Positions 36,690 through 59,645 of a stretch of DNA of 64,000 bases are shown here, one piece after another (the stretch's first letter is position 1; each line of letters starts with the position of its first letter). The position numbers were made by a program, and so were the translations under genes. The stretch spans positions 10,277,692 to 10,341,691 of the forward strand of contig NC_087155.1 of the NCBI RefSeq assembly GCF_035594125.1, given 5' to 3'. The stretch comes from Scylla paramamosain. Lineage: Eukaryota; Arthropoda; Malacostraca; Decapoda; Portunidae. The notes under the pieces are model-generated. The model saw only the letters and a list, made by a program, of their open reading frames with translations. It was not told the DNA's origin and searched no databases.

Positions 36690-37756
36690 ATCACAAAATC
36701 ACACAATGGTAGGAGCAGGCCACCATGGTGCATATGAAAACCCAGACCAGTTGCTTGCCATGTCGTCTTGTGAGAAGTGTATGTTTACTTCAAGTTCATC
36801 TAGCAATTTTTTGGAAAAAAAAAAAAATAAATAAATAAAGTGCACTTGATTTCTTAAAAGCACAAAAGTGTTATTGCCAGTGACACTAAGCATCCTAACT
36901 GTGAACGTCACTGCATTCTGTGTACAAAGAAAGGGTTGTGATAGGGTAGTGGATTGTTTGTTATCCCTAAGACCAAGAAACACCTTTTTTATAGCTATAG
37001 TGTCAGCCAATTCAAAGGGTTTTCCCTGAATAATGTAAAAATACCAGCTTCAAAAATACTTATATATCAGTGAACCACATGCTGACCAAACATTGGGACC
37101 ATGAAACCATAATAGAAACACTAGAATTTTTATTGTTTATGTTTGTTGACTGAAGCTCATTTTGTAGTGAGGTGACTGATCACTGACTGGATAATCAGGG
37201 TGGTATTGGTGGTCCAGTGATAGCAGTGGTAATAGATGAAACTATTTGTGTGAGTATGAGTATGAGTGAGGTCATTTGCTGGCACAGATATGGCTGTTTG
37301 GTGCTAAAGAGCAAGTCAGTAAAAAGAAAGTTATAATGCCTCTTGTTGGACTGGCAGGTGAGAAAATGTGACTGAGGGATATTAATTCCGTTGATTCAGC
37401 AATACACTACAAGAGAACCAGTGACTTTCAGTGACTCATGGTAAGCCTTCATGATAAATCATTCTCATCATTTTGTGGATCTGGAAATCCCTGAAACTCA
37501 CACTCAAAACATTAAACAGCTGTGGTGAGATTTAAAAGAGTGGGTGAAGAGACCAGGCACCAAAGTAAAGTTCTTGTGCCAATATTTAGCAAGATACCTT
37601 TTTATAAAGCCCACAAACACAGCTGCCTTCACCATTTCTTTTATTGAAGCAGTGTGCCTGTATCCTCCTCTGGGTGACGGACAGAGGCTACCACCAGTCA
37701 TGGATTTTATCCAAGAGGAGGAAAGTGATGAAGGTGGCCCTTCCAATCAGGTCTGA
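36690..37756 (+). mobile_element. Merlin-type (ISXO2/IS1016-like) transposase remnant
   Basis: Plus-strand blocks, in several frames, follow the ISXO2-like DDE domain: HMLTKHWDHETIIETLEFL, DWSSFC-like and GGIGGPVIAVVIDETI (first catalytic Asp-Glu block), then near 37453 VNHSHHFVDLE, THTQNIKQLW, EWVKRPGTKVKFLCQYLARY, and a C-terminal acidic tail to a stop at 37754. In animals such transposases belong to Merlin elements. Stops and shifts are many. No TIRs were identified. Confidence 0.65.
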
Positions 37757-38267
37757 AGTAAGCATTGATATTTCTTTAATGTGAAATATATGTAGTTTGC
37801 TAGGTTACGTTAGGTTACATTTTTCCCTGCAGTTTCATCACAACTTAAATTTCCATATGTAGACTTTTTCAATACATTTGAATGATCTGCTGCACACTTT
37901 TATATAAATTTCAAATTTCCCGTTTACACTTTGTGGACTGCCTTCTTTTAAGTATAGGGGGATAAGATGAGAGGAGGCAAAATTATTTCAAACATGTTTT
38001 ATGCTCAAAATTATCTATGACAAAAAAACAATAACGAATATCATAGTTTTGTACTCGAAATGCAGTTTGGTCCTACTGCAAAAATTTAACCTGGGTAGTA
38101 CTACATATCTGCTTTCTCACACATGAAACCTCACTTTCCTACCAGGCCTCCAAGCTTGTTAGGCATTGGAAAAAAATTAGGAATGCTGGAAGCGTTGTAT
38201 AAAGCTGCAGACTTGTGATGACAGACCACAAAACTCCACGAGCGCTAACACATCTTTGGCCTTTTGG

Positions 38268-38293
38268 CCCTGGTTAAAAGGCCTTAACCAGGG
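38268..38293. repeat. Perfect 10-bp inverted repeat
   Basis: CCCTGGTTAA and TTAACCAGGG are separated by AAGGCC. No gene or TIR context explains it. Confidence 0.5.
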
Positions 38294-38699
38294 ATCAAGC
38301 CCCTGACCAGAACAAAAAGGACAGCACCTTACATATCAGGGCCATAAAAATCAAGTACTTAGATAGTTTTTTGAAGCCTTTGTACTCCTGGTCCAACAAG
38401 TGTCCCCACAGAGTTAAAAGGCTAGACCTGAAGGATTAAAATTAGGTAACATTCAAATTAATTTATCAACATTCAAAAATTTATATTCTAGGTAGTTTTA
38501 TGGGTAAAATTTAGCTTGCAAACGACTTAATCACAACATAAACAAAACAATATAAATAAGTATATAACATCAGTGATATGTATCAATGGCAGAGATGATG
38601 TTAGTCCAGTCAATATGGGCTCAATATTTGATCAATTTATGAACATTGAAAATAGCATGGTAGAAATGTGTACTAACACATCATACAGGTCCTACCACG

Positions 38700-39240
38700 A
38701 GTAGACCTAATGGGGTTTTGCAGCTTTCCTTATGTCGTGTTGACAGTGGTTGCGCTGTGCTGGAGGGAGAGGGGGGGGGGGCCAAAGCCGCTCCTCCCCT
38801 CCACCTCCACACCATAGCCCTTACCTCTCAATGCAGCCTCCAAACCGCTCCAACCCTTCACTAAAATCCAAGTATTTACACAGCCTGCAATAGCCACCAC
38901 CTAAAACATATAAACTGTTAACTAAAAAATTTAGCGTGCACCTCCAAGCTGTGGTGTAGCCTGTTATCAGCGGGTGGCTAATGGGTGGGGCGACCCCTGC
39001 CCCGCCCAACAGCCCTACACACACGCACTAAGTCCCTCTCATTCACGCCACGCCCTTACGAAACACTCCTCTGTAACCCTTAACAACAATACTGTTATCT
39101 GGAAAATATATACTGTCGTAATATTGACAGAAACAGGGAGAGTTCGTAGACTTACCTTCCCTAGCGGCGGCGAGAGACACTAGTACAGCCCGGATGAGAT
39201 GTCCCTTTTGCAACGGTTCCCTTTCTTTGGGTTACTTATA
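38700..39240 (-). promoter_or_regulatory. GC-richer island with candidate non-coding first exon
   Basis: On the minus strand a GC-rich leader (CTCGCCGCCGCTAGGGAAG) is followed by a strong donor GTAAGT at 39155-39150, so an exon could end at 39156. A TATAAG string lies about 80 bp upstream at 39235-39240. The island is unusual in this AT-rich window. RhoGDI coding exon 1 opens with an acceptor and needs an upstream non-coding exon, and this is the best candidate on the right strand, 13 kb away. That link is inference. Confidence 0.3.
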
Positions 39241-39786
39241 GCATGTTCTTTTGTTGTTTTTTGCCCCCGATTATTATCTCTTTTTATTTTTTTCTCTCAT
39301 TCTTATTGCAAAACTTTGCAATTATTTTAATTTTGTTTTATTTTTCCTAGGTGGGGAACAGCATAATTTACTTACCTGAATGATATTGGAAAATTGGGAA
39401 ATTATTTTGAAAAAAAAGTGTTATCACATTAAAATATATTGAATGAAATGCTAAATGCTAAAATACTATAAGTATGATAGATCTGAACATGATATATTAC
39501 AAACTGCTTGCGTGGTGTCACGATATCAGCTTCGGAAGCTGTGAAGGTCTCCTTATCTGCTACCTAAGGAAAACTCTTCATTAAGGTATCTAGATCTATT
39601 CAGGCTTAACATTTCAATGCTATGTGCACAACAACTGTATCATAATTATTATTCAGCTTAATTGCCATTTCTCATAATACAACGTATAAAACTCGGTAGC
39701 CCACGTAAGTGTGCGTGCTCTTTCTTACTTGCTTCATCCCGAAATTCATTGAAGTTACAGTTACAAGTATGTTCTTTTCAGTTATT

Positions 39787-39896
<110 letters not shown>

Positions 39897-40075
39897 TTAT
39901 ATAGATAACTGTAGGATATGTCCATCCAAGTGTGGAAGCTAAAATATTTTTAATATTTATTCCTTTATTTATTTGCTTATTTATTTACTTATTTCCTTAT
40001 TCGCGTATATATTTGTTTACTTATTTACTTATTTATTCATTTAGTTATTTCAGTTTTATCTTATCTATTTATTTT

Positions 40076-41846
40076 TAGTTTTTACAACCAATACCTACCT
40101 CTGCTTAGCCGATACTCTACATCAGCAGAAGAACAACAAGTTACCAATAACAAGATAGCCTTCTTATGTCCTTCCTCATCCCGCAAGCCTGCCTGCTCGC
40201 CTCCTTATATCCCAAGCGATTATTATTTGTATAATCTATGTAGCCTGTAAGTAACAAAAATTTTGATAACAAACATCAGCGATGGAATATACCTGCTTTA
40301 TCTTCAGTTAAACATGACCGCAGTGAATTCCACACGGAATTTGCTGCAGAAAGAGAGATGGGAAGAGAAGAAAGAAAACTGTCAGTTCTCGTGGAAGATG
40401 TTGGTGTGATGTTAAATATTCTCCCACGTAATAATTATTTTCTCCACTCCATTGATAACAAAATAGTCAAGTGATTGGACATAGATATTCTTCCCTGTCG
40501 GAATTATTAATTTGCATGCCTCCTTTGTTTATACTAAAATATGTCTGGCCTCTTCATTATGGAGTGCATCACCTTCCCTTTTCCCACTGTATCTAATCTA
40601 AAACATCTTTTCACCGAATTTTGAAGAGCTAGCAGGTTTCCGACACTGCCATCCTTCTTCCAGAGAGCATAAAAATTGCATCGTCACGCCCACTCACTTC
40701 CGTGAGTCCTAAAATACCGCTGCGAGCGCAAAGCTGGTTGAGGAAACCATTGAGTTATTTAACTTCGCCGGTGTGTGGGCGATAGGCTTACGAATGGAAA
40801 TTGTATTTGATTTGAAACAAGAATGAGGTAATATATGATGAAAAAATATGACACAAATATGCTACAACTGCAATGATATCATGTTTCATTATGGCACATC
40901 TCTGTACGTGTCCACTTTTGTCATATATACATGCAAAATTTAGGTTCTTTCTGCACATGCGTAAATTCCAGGATAAAAATGAAAATAAATAAAAAGATGC
41001 ACTAAGTTTCCTACAATTTTAGCCACTAAATTTTGTTTCAGGCGTACAATTAGACGCAGAATTGAAATTTCTATGAAATGCTGTATAGAATAAAGCCTCG
41101 AAAAGTTTTGAGCAATAGAGAACAGAGCTGAGCATTATGGTGGGTGTCTCCAAGCATTACGCTTTTAACAAAGCCGTCTTTATTTATTTATTTACTTTTA
41201 ATTCTTTTTGTGTTTATTGTTCTTAACCATATTATGCCATAGTATAACTCTTAGACTTCAAGACAAGACCACAATGAACTTCCTATGATCAATAGCACCT
41301 AAGTTTGCTGTGAGTGATACAATAAATAAAGATGCGGTCATTATTCAGACATTTTCATCTATCAAAATATCAATGAGACCGGACATGTACTATTAGACGC
41401 AGAATATCGATTGATAACACGTAACAGGTCGTCTACTCATGAAAAGTTTTGAGTTATAGCAAACTGAAATAGGTAGTTGTCTGGCAAGGCGCTGCTTGAT
41501 GTTGTTGGGTATTCTTCGCAGGGCGTTTATCGCCTATTAAGGCTCTTGACTGGTAATTCAACATGGATTCTGCTTCATCACTGGGGAAAAAAGAAACACC
41601 CATGGAATCCAATTTAGCATATCTGTGGCCTTTAGAGCACAATGTGTTTCACTATACAGGCCGTGCCTCAGTAAATAATGTATCGACGTCTAAATATGAC
41701 GTGAAGTTTCTGATGTATCTGCAGAATACGTGTGTGCATGGTGTGCGTCGCGTCTTCGTTATGTTTCACGAAGGAACTCGAAAGATGGAATAACAATAAA
41801 CTGATGAAGCTCGCCAATGGAATGTTACAAGCTAGTAAGCACTAGG
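40076..41846. other. Intergenic DNA, nothing recognised
   Basis: No exon set or transposon motif was seen. An open frame at 41563-41793 (76 codons) has no recognisable family pattern or splice context. Confidence 0.45.

Positions 41847-41847
<1 letters not shown>

Positions 41848-41899
<52 letters not shown>
41848..41899. repeat. (ATT)n microsatellite
   Basis: About 17 ATT units just before the LINE remnant. Confidence 0.95.
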
Positions 41900-41919
41900 C
41901 ATTATTATCAGGCAGGAAA

Positions 41920-42900
41920 CAGCACAAGTGAATGGTTTCCGGTCAAAGTGGGAATACGTTAGGGATGTATAACGTCACCATGGCTGTTGAACACCTATAT
42001 GGGGTAGTATGGGGAGGCAAGTTAGTACTAGAATGTTGGGTAGGGGACTGGGTCTGGTTCCAGCAGAGGATGAAGAATGGAATGTGAGATTATTGCTTTT
42101 GGCGAATGACACAGCACTGGTGGCAGATGTGTACAGAGAAGTTAACTAGGTTGGTAGAGGAGTCTGGATGAATGTGTAGAAGGAAGCTGAAGGTTAATGT
42201 AGGAAGGAATAAGGTAATGAGATACACCAGAGAGGCAGGTGGTAGGATGAATGTAAGGCTGAATGGTGAAGAGCTGGAGGAGGTAAATTATCTTGGATCT
42301 AAAGTAGCGGTGAATGGAGGAGTAGAGACAGAAGCTAGAGCTAGGGTGAATGATGCAGTAAGTGTTATGAGATAATTATAAATAAACTGCTTGGGAATAG
42401 GGCCCTTGGAATGAATGTCAAGAGAATATTGTATGAAGGAATAGTAGTACTTACTGCACTGTACGGTGCTAAGACTCGGAGTATGGGAGTAGCGGACAAG
42501 AAGAGATTGAATATAATGGGGATGAGTGTCTAAGGAGTATGTGTGGAGTAACTCGGATGGACAGTCAGAAATGAGGAAGTGGGAAGGAAAAAAAGTATTG
42601 CGAGAGACGTGGTAGGACGGGCAGAATAATGTATGTGTGGTGAGATGGTATGGGCATGTTAAAAGAATGGAGGATGATAGGGTGGTGAAGATAATAAGAT
42701 CAAGTGTGAGAGGTGTGAACTTGTGAGGCAGGCCACGCAAGGAATGGATAGGTGGTGTAAAGGAGGCCTTGAAGGGAAGAAGACTGACACCGGTGCATAG
42801 TAGAATGATTGAACGTGACAGAGACTAGTGGAGAGAAATTGTGAGTGCACCAGTAAAGACGCAGCGATGCGACCTCCGAGGGAGGGGCCACACATAGTCT
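41920..42900 (+). mobile_element. LINE remnant, RT C-terminal half (family different from LINE A)
   Basis: Blocks in several frames: WFPVKVGIR with GCITSPWLLNTYMG (RT block 4), LLLANDTALVAD (YADD worn to LAND), RRKLKVNVGRNKVMRYTREA, GGRMNVRLNGEELEEVNYLG, then LDGRADQ/RWYGHVKRMEDDR-like and SVRGVNL/RPRKEWIGGVKE-like blocks up to 42850. This matches a LINE group common in crustacean and fish genomes. Endonuclease and the first RT half are missing. Confidence 0.75.
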
Positions 42901-43215
42901 CACACAGGTGTGGGACAACCGGATGTGGTAGGGGAGAGTATTTGTCATGAAGGAGCCTTATTCTGAACCAAACTGTCTAAGCAGTGCAGGTGATCCCTTT
43001 AAAATGAGGGCAGGAGTACTTTGTCTTCTCTGTCGGAAGCCAAGAGCAAAGTAACCGCTGTTACTTGCAGCCATCACCAACGGAACCGGAGACAAAAGCA
43101 AGAGTGATTTTTTCCTTTTCACTAACAATTTGTATTACCATCTCTGTATTTTGTATCTCCTACAATTATCGATAAAGATTAGTTCACTCTTGTGAAGCCT
43201 CAAAGCTTCACAAGA

Positions 43216-43217
<2 letters not shown>

Positions 43218-43259
<42 letters not shown>

Positions 43260-43310
43260 CCCTTGTCCCGGTTACCCCTTTCATGGTGGATGTCGATCTG
43301 GGATTTGTGG

Positions 43311-43396
<86 letters not shown>

Positions 43397-43409
43397 GTAT
43401 GCATGCATG

Positions 43410-43456
<47 letters not shown>
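43218..43456. repeat. Compound microsatellites (GT)n, (AT)n, (CT)n
   Basis: GT at 43218-43258, AT at 43314-43395 and CT at 43411-43456, separated by short unique pieces. Open frames of Val-Cys, Tyr-Ile or Arg-Glu repeats here are artefacts. Confidence 0.98.
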
Positions 43457-43458
<2 letters not shown>

Positions 43459-43546
43459 ACGTGGACAGTCTCAAGTAGATGTATTGACCTTTCCCAGTTA
43501 AAGGGGAATCCCACAGGGGCCAACACCTCGCACCACGATCACGGAG

Positions 43547-43874
43547 TGGCGGTGGTGGTGATGGTGTTATGACAGTAATAATGACTGCGATGACAGTGGT
43601 TGTAGTAATGAAGGCTAGTTAGTGGTAGTAGTAGTAGTAGTGGTGGTAGTAATAGTGATAGTAGTAGTAGTAGCAGTAGTAGTAGTAGTAGTAGTAGTAG
43701 AAAGCAGCAGCAGCAATAGCAGCAGCAGCAGCAATAGTAATAGTAGCAGCAGCAGCAGAAGCAGTAGCAGCAGCAGCAACAGTAGTAGTAGTAGTAGTAG
43801 TGGTAGTAGTAGTGGTATTATTGATATTACTATTATTATCATTATCATCATTATTATCATTATTATCATTATCA

Positions 43875-43919
<45 letters not shown>

Positions 43920-43950
43920 GTAGTAGTAGTAGTAGTAGTAGTAAAAGCAG
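43547..43950. repeat. Long degenerate trinucleotide array (GGT/AGT/AGC/ATT)
   Basis: About 400 bp of trinucleotide units pass through GTG, TAG, CAG, AGT and ATT phases with few interruptions. All apparent long frames on both strands (poly-Val, poly-Ser, poly-Leu, poly-Ile) are by-products. Confidence 0.95.
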
Positions 43951-44099
43951 AAGTAGAAGTAGTTGTAGCAGTGGTGGTGGGTCAGTTAGCAGCAGTGGTG
44001 CTGTTAGTGGTACAATGAGATCTGAGATGTATCGCGGTGCTAGCAGTAGTAAAGGCATTGGTTGTTTTATATCGCGTTAAAGCTGGTCGGGGATAGGGG

Positions 44100-44870
44100 T
44101 GCAATGCTTGGTGGTGATGGGGAGCAGTGAGCCTGGGGAGGGTGTGGGTGGTTGTGACATGCAGTGAGTGGGGAGAGACAGGGCCAGGGGGCGGGGAACT
44201 GGGTGATCAATACCAGCAGGCCTGGCAGGCGCCAAGGTGCTGACTCAGCGTCCTGTGTTCCCACATCTCGCCTATTCGTGTTTGTGCGTACATGAACTTC
44301 AGTTCACTCTATTACTTAATTAACTAAATTAACTCGTTGTAAGACACACAGGTCTCATGTTCTTTGCTACGCTATTTCATTATTTGTTTTAACATTTCGA
44401 TGTTTATACACTGTTTAAAGTAAACAGCATTTGAATGTCCTCCATAATATGCAGTAAATGGACCCGTTGATCTTACGTAAAGGTAGCAGAAGTAAGGAAG
44501 ACCTGCTGCTTCTGACACGAGGCAGGATGTGAGACTGCGAGGTCCAGTAAGCCAATGGAAGCCAACTCAAACCTAATCTAAATTCTATCCTTTAACGAAG
44601 GGCCTTAAGTTTTCCTTACTAGTTTGCAAACTATGAAAATATTTATTCGTTTATTTATTTATTTATCTATTTATTTATTCATTTATTTATGTTCTTTAGT
44701 TATGCCTTTTAAAACTGAATAGTAAAATATTTCTTTTCCTTCGAATTTTGATTTAGTAAGCACAAGCATTATTGTAAATTTTTTGTGCTCTGCCTCCGTG
44801 CTCGTCATACCCTTAGTATGGATAAGTAACAGAACAATACTGAGTGAGGAGTACAGAGAGGGAAAGTGGA
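44100..44870. other. Intergenic DNA, nothing recognised
   Basis: A G-rich patch (44093-44260) is followed by AT-rich text and an ATTT-type low-complexity stretch (44640-44690). No exon or repeat family is supported. Confidence 0.45.

Positions 44871-44875
<5 letters not shown>

Positions 44876-44953
<78 letters not shown>
44876..44953. repeat. (TC)n microsatellite
   Basis: About 39 TC units. Confidence 0.98.
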
Positions 44954-44955
<2 letters not shown>

Positions 44956-47170
44956 GTTATAGTTCTCAAGAATAGTTCCTCCTGTGACAATTATGATGGA
45001 ATGATTCTGGCTTATCCTATGTAAAGAAAATATAGAATCAACTTAGGTTATGACATGGTAAATATTACTATATAACTGACTCAAATAACTTACACGTGTG
45101 AGGAAAATTCTCATAATGTATACCACTAAGTATGTGTCATTCAGTACCACAGATTGTTTTTCCACCATCTATTATCCATTCTCGTAAACTGCGGATTTAA
45201 TTTTCAATAATATGTTATTCTCTTTGTAAAGTTACAAAATCTCAGGCTACTGGTATCGTGAAACCCACACCATCTCCACTTTCAGAGGTTCTACATTCTG
45301 AAAATTAATGTTTAATTGTAGAAGACAGATAATTCTAGCAGCTAAGCATGAATTAAGCAGTCCACAAGATAAATTTTTTTTTTTTTCTGTACGCTACCGA
45401 AGGGCTGGGATATTTGACCAAAAATTCATTATGACATGCCCACCACAGTCTTGGCTGTTCTCCCTCGGCGCACACATCTGTGGTACACGAGTCTCTGCGG
45501 AGCGAAATGTCAGGAAGCAGGTGCCGCCTGTCATTCAACACCGAGAAGGTGTCCGTCTTCCATGTTGTGGTTTAATTGAATTGTGTGTGAAATAAAAACT
45601 GAAAATGGAAGGTAAATCAATGATAGCTTTTATGGCGAGGAGCAAGCGATGCTCAGCACAGTAAATTGTGCTTTTACTTCTTTTTCTTTTGATGTACAAA
45701 GTCCTTGAATAGATACAAGAAATACGGCATCCTTACAATGTTCAAACTGGCGCTGACGCTTTGACGAGCCCTACGCCCTAACTCATGCGGGAAGTTGAAC
45801 CTTTATGTATTTTATTGTCATCCGTAACATAAAAGGCTAAAAATCAAAGCTCCGTAACAATCTCTAAAAACTGCTAGAATGTCCGGGATGTGCCAACCAC
45901 CAGTGTTGTATTACGAGTACTCATACATATATAGCAGGACGAGTAAGATAGTACAAGCTGGAACACGAATAACAAGTAGCCAGAAAAATCGTAACTTAGT
46001 GGTCTGAGCCTGTTCAAAAGCAAACACTGAGAAGAGTTGACCCAAGAGGCTCCAAGCACTTCTGCTTTCTCCACAACTTACTTATTACTGCCTCTATCGT
46101 CCGATTGCTCAATTGGTCGTTTAGGAATGCCGGTAATGGTTAGTAACGATACTTACACTACGCTCTCATTAGTCCAGTAAACAGCGCCATTATGTTCATA
46201 TCAGCTTTGTTTAATATCGTGCGGTGGATAATCAGCTGCGAGATACAGTCAATGTGCACTTGCCGAAAGACACCTTTTCAAGCACTGTTTTGTATCGTCT
46301 TTCGGTTGTCTTCCCCTGTTTATTGGTGTTCTTCAGTAATGTTAACTTTCTCCTCCCCCTTCCATCTTCACTCGTCCACCTTTCTTACTCTCGTCTCTCA
46401 TCCTTCAACCTGCCTGCCTGTGGATTTTAGTAGTACTAATTATTGCGTATCGAAGCAATTTGTTTTACAACTCACGAAAACTTCCCATCTCTATCCCTCA
46501 TTACTCATACACTGTAGTAGGTCCATCCAGGTCCTAATATCATTACCTCACCTTGAACTTCATAATTCCCGTATAGTTTGCAGCGAGACAGCAAACGGAA
46601 TACTGGAACCGGCTTAGTTTTCGAATTTTTCAGGAAACTCTTGTTACGTACACCAAGAGCTGTAGCACACATGAAACATGTTTTATAACATGATGCATTT
46701 ATGATAGCTTAATGCAAATACTCACTTTGTATTGCGCTCTTGCTATTCGAATAAATAAGTGAAAAGCACACTTGCAACTTTTCCGACTGTTCTTATCAAG
46801 GAGACCAGCGGCCACATTTCATCATCCTACATTTTTGTTAAGCAGGTACGATTTCTGTTGTATATTATACTTTATTATTTGCTTTTGAAGTGGGAAAGCC
46901 TTGCATACTCACATGTAAATGCTACCCTAACAGAATCACAAGAAACATGAGCACGACATGGGAAAATTCATGAATCTTTCAGGAATTTTCAACTTAACCT
47001 TTGAAAGAATTAAGAATGAATATCAGCGGTAAAGATTTCATCATATTATTGCACAAACACAGACGATTCCTTTATTTTTCTACTAAAACTATGTGAACAC
47101 TCAATTACTAAAATTTTATTTGTTGTATCGTGGAGACAGCAGGTATCTGATGTGATACAGTGAACTACTT
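44954..47170. other. Intergenic DNA downstream of the receptor gene, nothing firm
   Basis: Several frames of 60 to 140 codons occur (for example 46192-46617), but they lack family motifs, splice sets or convincing codon character. Confidence 0.45.
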
Positions 47171-47226
47171 GTAGTGAGTGAAGAATGCACATGCACTCAG
47201 TTTGCCGCTATCTATGTATGTACCAA

Positions 47227-47456
<230 letters not shown>

Positions 47457-47547
47457 TTCTTCCTTTAGCAAATGACCAATATCTTTAATGACTATGCTTA
47501 GCATCGGTAAATAGAAACAGAAGATGAAAGTCGCGTAATCTTATTGG

Positions 47548-57791
<10,244 letters not shown>

Positions 57792-57949
57792 TCCTTCAGG
57801 ACAAAAATGGGAGGCTCTGCTTGTCCCTGTAAGATACATAACAGAATCAATCAATATGAGGCCATTACGGTAGGAGTGTGTAGGTCATGAAGGGAACATA
57901 AGCTAAGGAATAATAACTTTACTCCTGACCACTATCTCTTGTCGAGAAT

Positions 57950-58215
57950 AAAAACATCATCTCTCCTTTACTAAACTTCATCTTTTCTTCACCAAACTGC
58001 AGGTGTCTGAGGCAAGTGACAGTAATCTCTTCTCTGTCCCTCCTGTTTCCTCTATCCTCACTTTCAATTAAAAGCTGGGTGTTGCGTCTATGTGCACAAC
58101 GATACTCTCATGCTACGCTCTTGAGTGTAATGAATCTTTTACCATCTGGCTTCGACTTAAGAGTCATTCTCAAACTGAATTCATCAGTGCAGTATTCATC
58201 TTACCTAACTCCTTT
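57950..58215 (+). mobile_element. LINE A endonuclease fragment, left part of an interrupted copy
   Basis: Plus-strand frames give FFTKLQVSEASDSNLFS, NESFTIWLRLKSHSQTEFIS and AVFILPNS, matching the reverse strand of 2430-2665. The match stops at CCTAACTCC near 58213 and resumes at about 58975. Confidence 0.75.
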
Positions 58216-58974
58216 TGTGGCTGCCCCAGGCCAGGACATACACAAAGTCTGACTGCTTTCATCTTCATTCATTTCGCAGCTCAGTAGCAAAGTAGTAGCT
58301 TTGTAGCAGAGTGAACTGCGGCACCATACATAATCACCAGAAACGCTCACAAAATAATAAATAACGATCCGAGATGTACTCAAAACAAACCACCGATACA
58401 ATTATACAAGTCAATCGAAGGCTACCCATAGACTGAACAATCACAATGTTGAAACAATTACATACCTTTTATTGCCACAACTAGGCTTGGAATGGGATAT
58501 CAGCACGTTAAACAATATCCTCGGTCTCCTTACGATAGACGGGCACATAAACCCCTAGCGAGAGACTGCCGAGGAAAGACAGGATCAGCGTCTCCACTGT
58601 TAAACGAGTGCCATTCACTAAAGTACTTCTTTCTCTTGCTGACACACGATACCTTACTAGCTATTTAGTGATTACTGTCTGACTAACGAACCGAGACAAA
58701 ATAACCACACCCGACTCTCCAAGCCTCACGTAGCTAACTTCGGAGCTCCAGACCATTCCCTGACTCGCCTTGACCAGTCCTTTACTGATACTGACATACA
58801 ACCTTTAACAGTACTCATCACAACTGTAGGTCGGTGAAAAAACAGTGAGGGAAGGGTTACAAAATGAGTGTTAACGCCTAACGGATTTCTGATAACCTAC
58901 CTATCTCACTCTTCAACATACATTCATTCCTTTACCATAATAAACACATGCGATTCAATCTTAATTCCAGTCAC
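58216..58974. other. About 760-bp segment inserted in the LINE A copy
   Basis: It separates two adjacent parts of the LINE A endonuclease that are joined in the copy at 2390-2440. No inverted termini or tail were recognised. It includes a short coding-like minus-strand stretch at 58497-58620. Confidence 0.55.
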
Positions 58975-59645
58975 ACCTCTAAAAGAAAAAAAAAAGAAAA
59001 GAAGACTGACTAACTTTCAAAGTGGAGCACATCTTGATTCACTTCCCGTGTGCGGAGATCTCCATTTTTAGAGACTTCCTTGTTCATAACCTGTTTTGGC
59101 TTCTATCTCCTTTCTCTTACTAATGCACTGAACCACCATTTAATTTTGCTATCCTTCACGACCTAGAACTATCAGTGTGACATCCTACCTAAATTACTGA
59201 CCATTTTGTGGATTCGCCCAGAATTCTTGATTTTTCATAAACTCTAATCCTTCCACTTATTCTGTCACTGTCTCCTCCGTTGGGTTCCTCCGATCACAAC
59301 CTCATTTCTGTATCTTTTCCTACCTTTCCAATTCCTCCACAGGATCTTCAAAGTGGAGGTGTCAGTGGCGTTTTGCCTCTGCTGTCTTGGAGACCGAGGA
59401 GTATTGTTCTGAGTTTCCACGAAAGACTACTGTTTCCATATGAAGACCCCTTTCTGTGTGCTGAGCGCATGACGGAAGTGACAGTGTGTGGCATGGAGGC
59501 GTACATTCCACACTCTTTCTTCCATTCTTTAATCTCCTGAAAATCACGTGCTTTTTATTTCTGCCAAGACTCTTCTTCAGCTAATCTAAAATTTCTCCAT
59601 CAATAGAAAATATCATTACTTGAAGAAGTTAAATGGATATTAGTG
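58975..59645 (+). mobile_element. LINE A endonuclease C-part and linker, right part of the interrupted copy
   Basis: It resumes with CCTCTAAAAG, then a KVEHIL-like and CAEISI-like block (59020-59070), [13 protein letters not shown] at 59280, [20 protein letters not shown] near 59460 and SAKTLLQL..NFSINRK near 59560-59620. Stops are many. Confidence 0.75.

Noticed and set aside
41563..41793. 76-codon plus-strand frame starting MDSASSLGKKE
   Set aside because: Has a start and stop but no motif, splice or promoter support.
43192..44080. Long open frames of poly-Val, poly-Ser, poly-Leu, Tyr-Ile and Arg-Glu on both strands
   Set aside because: They are by-products of di- and trinucleotide microsatellites; no start context, splice sites or non-repeat coding sequence support them.
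45353..45541. Minus-strand frame (62 codons) with several Cys and Arg
   Set aside because: Looks partly coding, but both ends lack splice sites and it runs into a poly-T tract; no family recognised.
46192..46617. 141-codon plus-strand frame
   Set aside because: Residue use is Ser/Phe/Leu-rich as in AT/pyrimidine-rich DNA, with no family motif or splice context.
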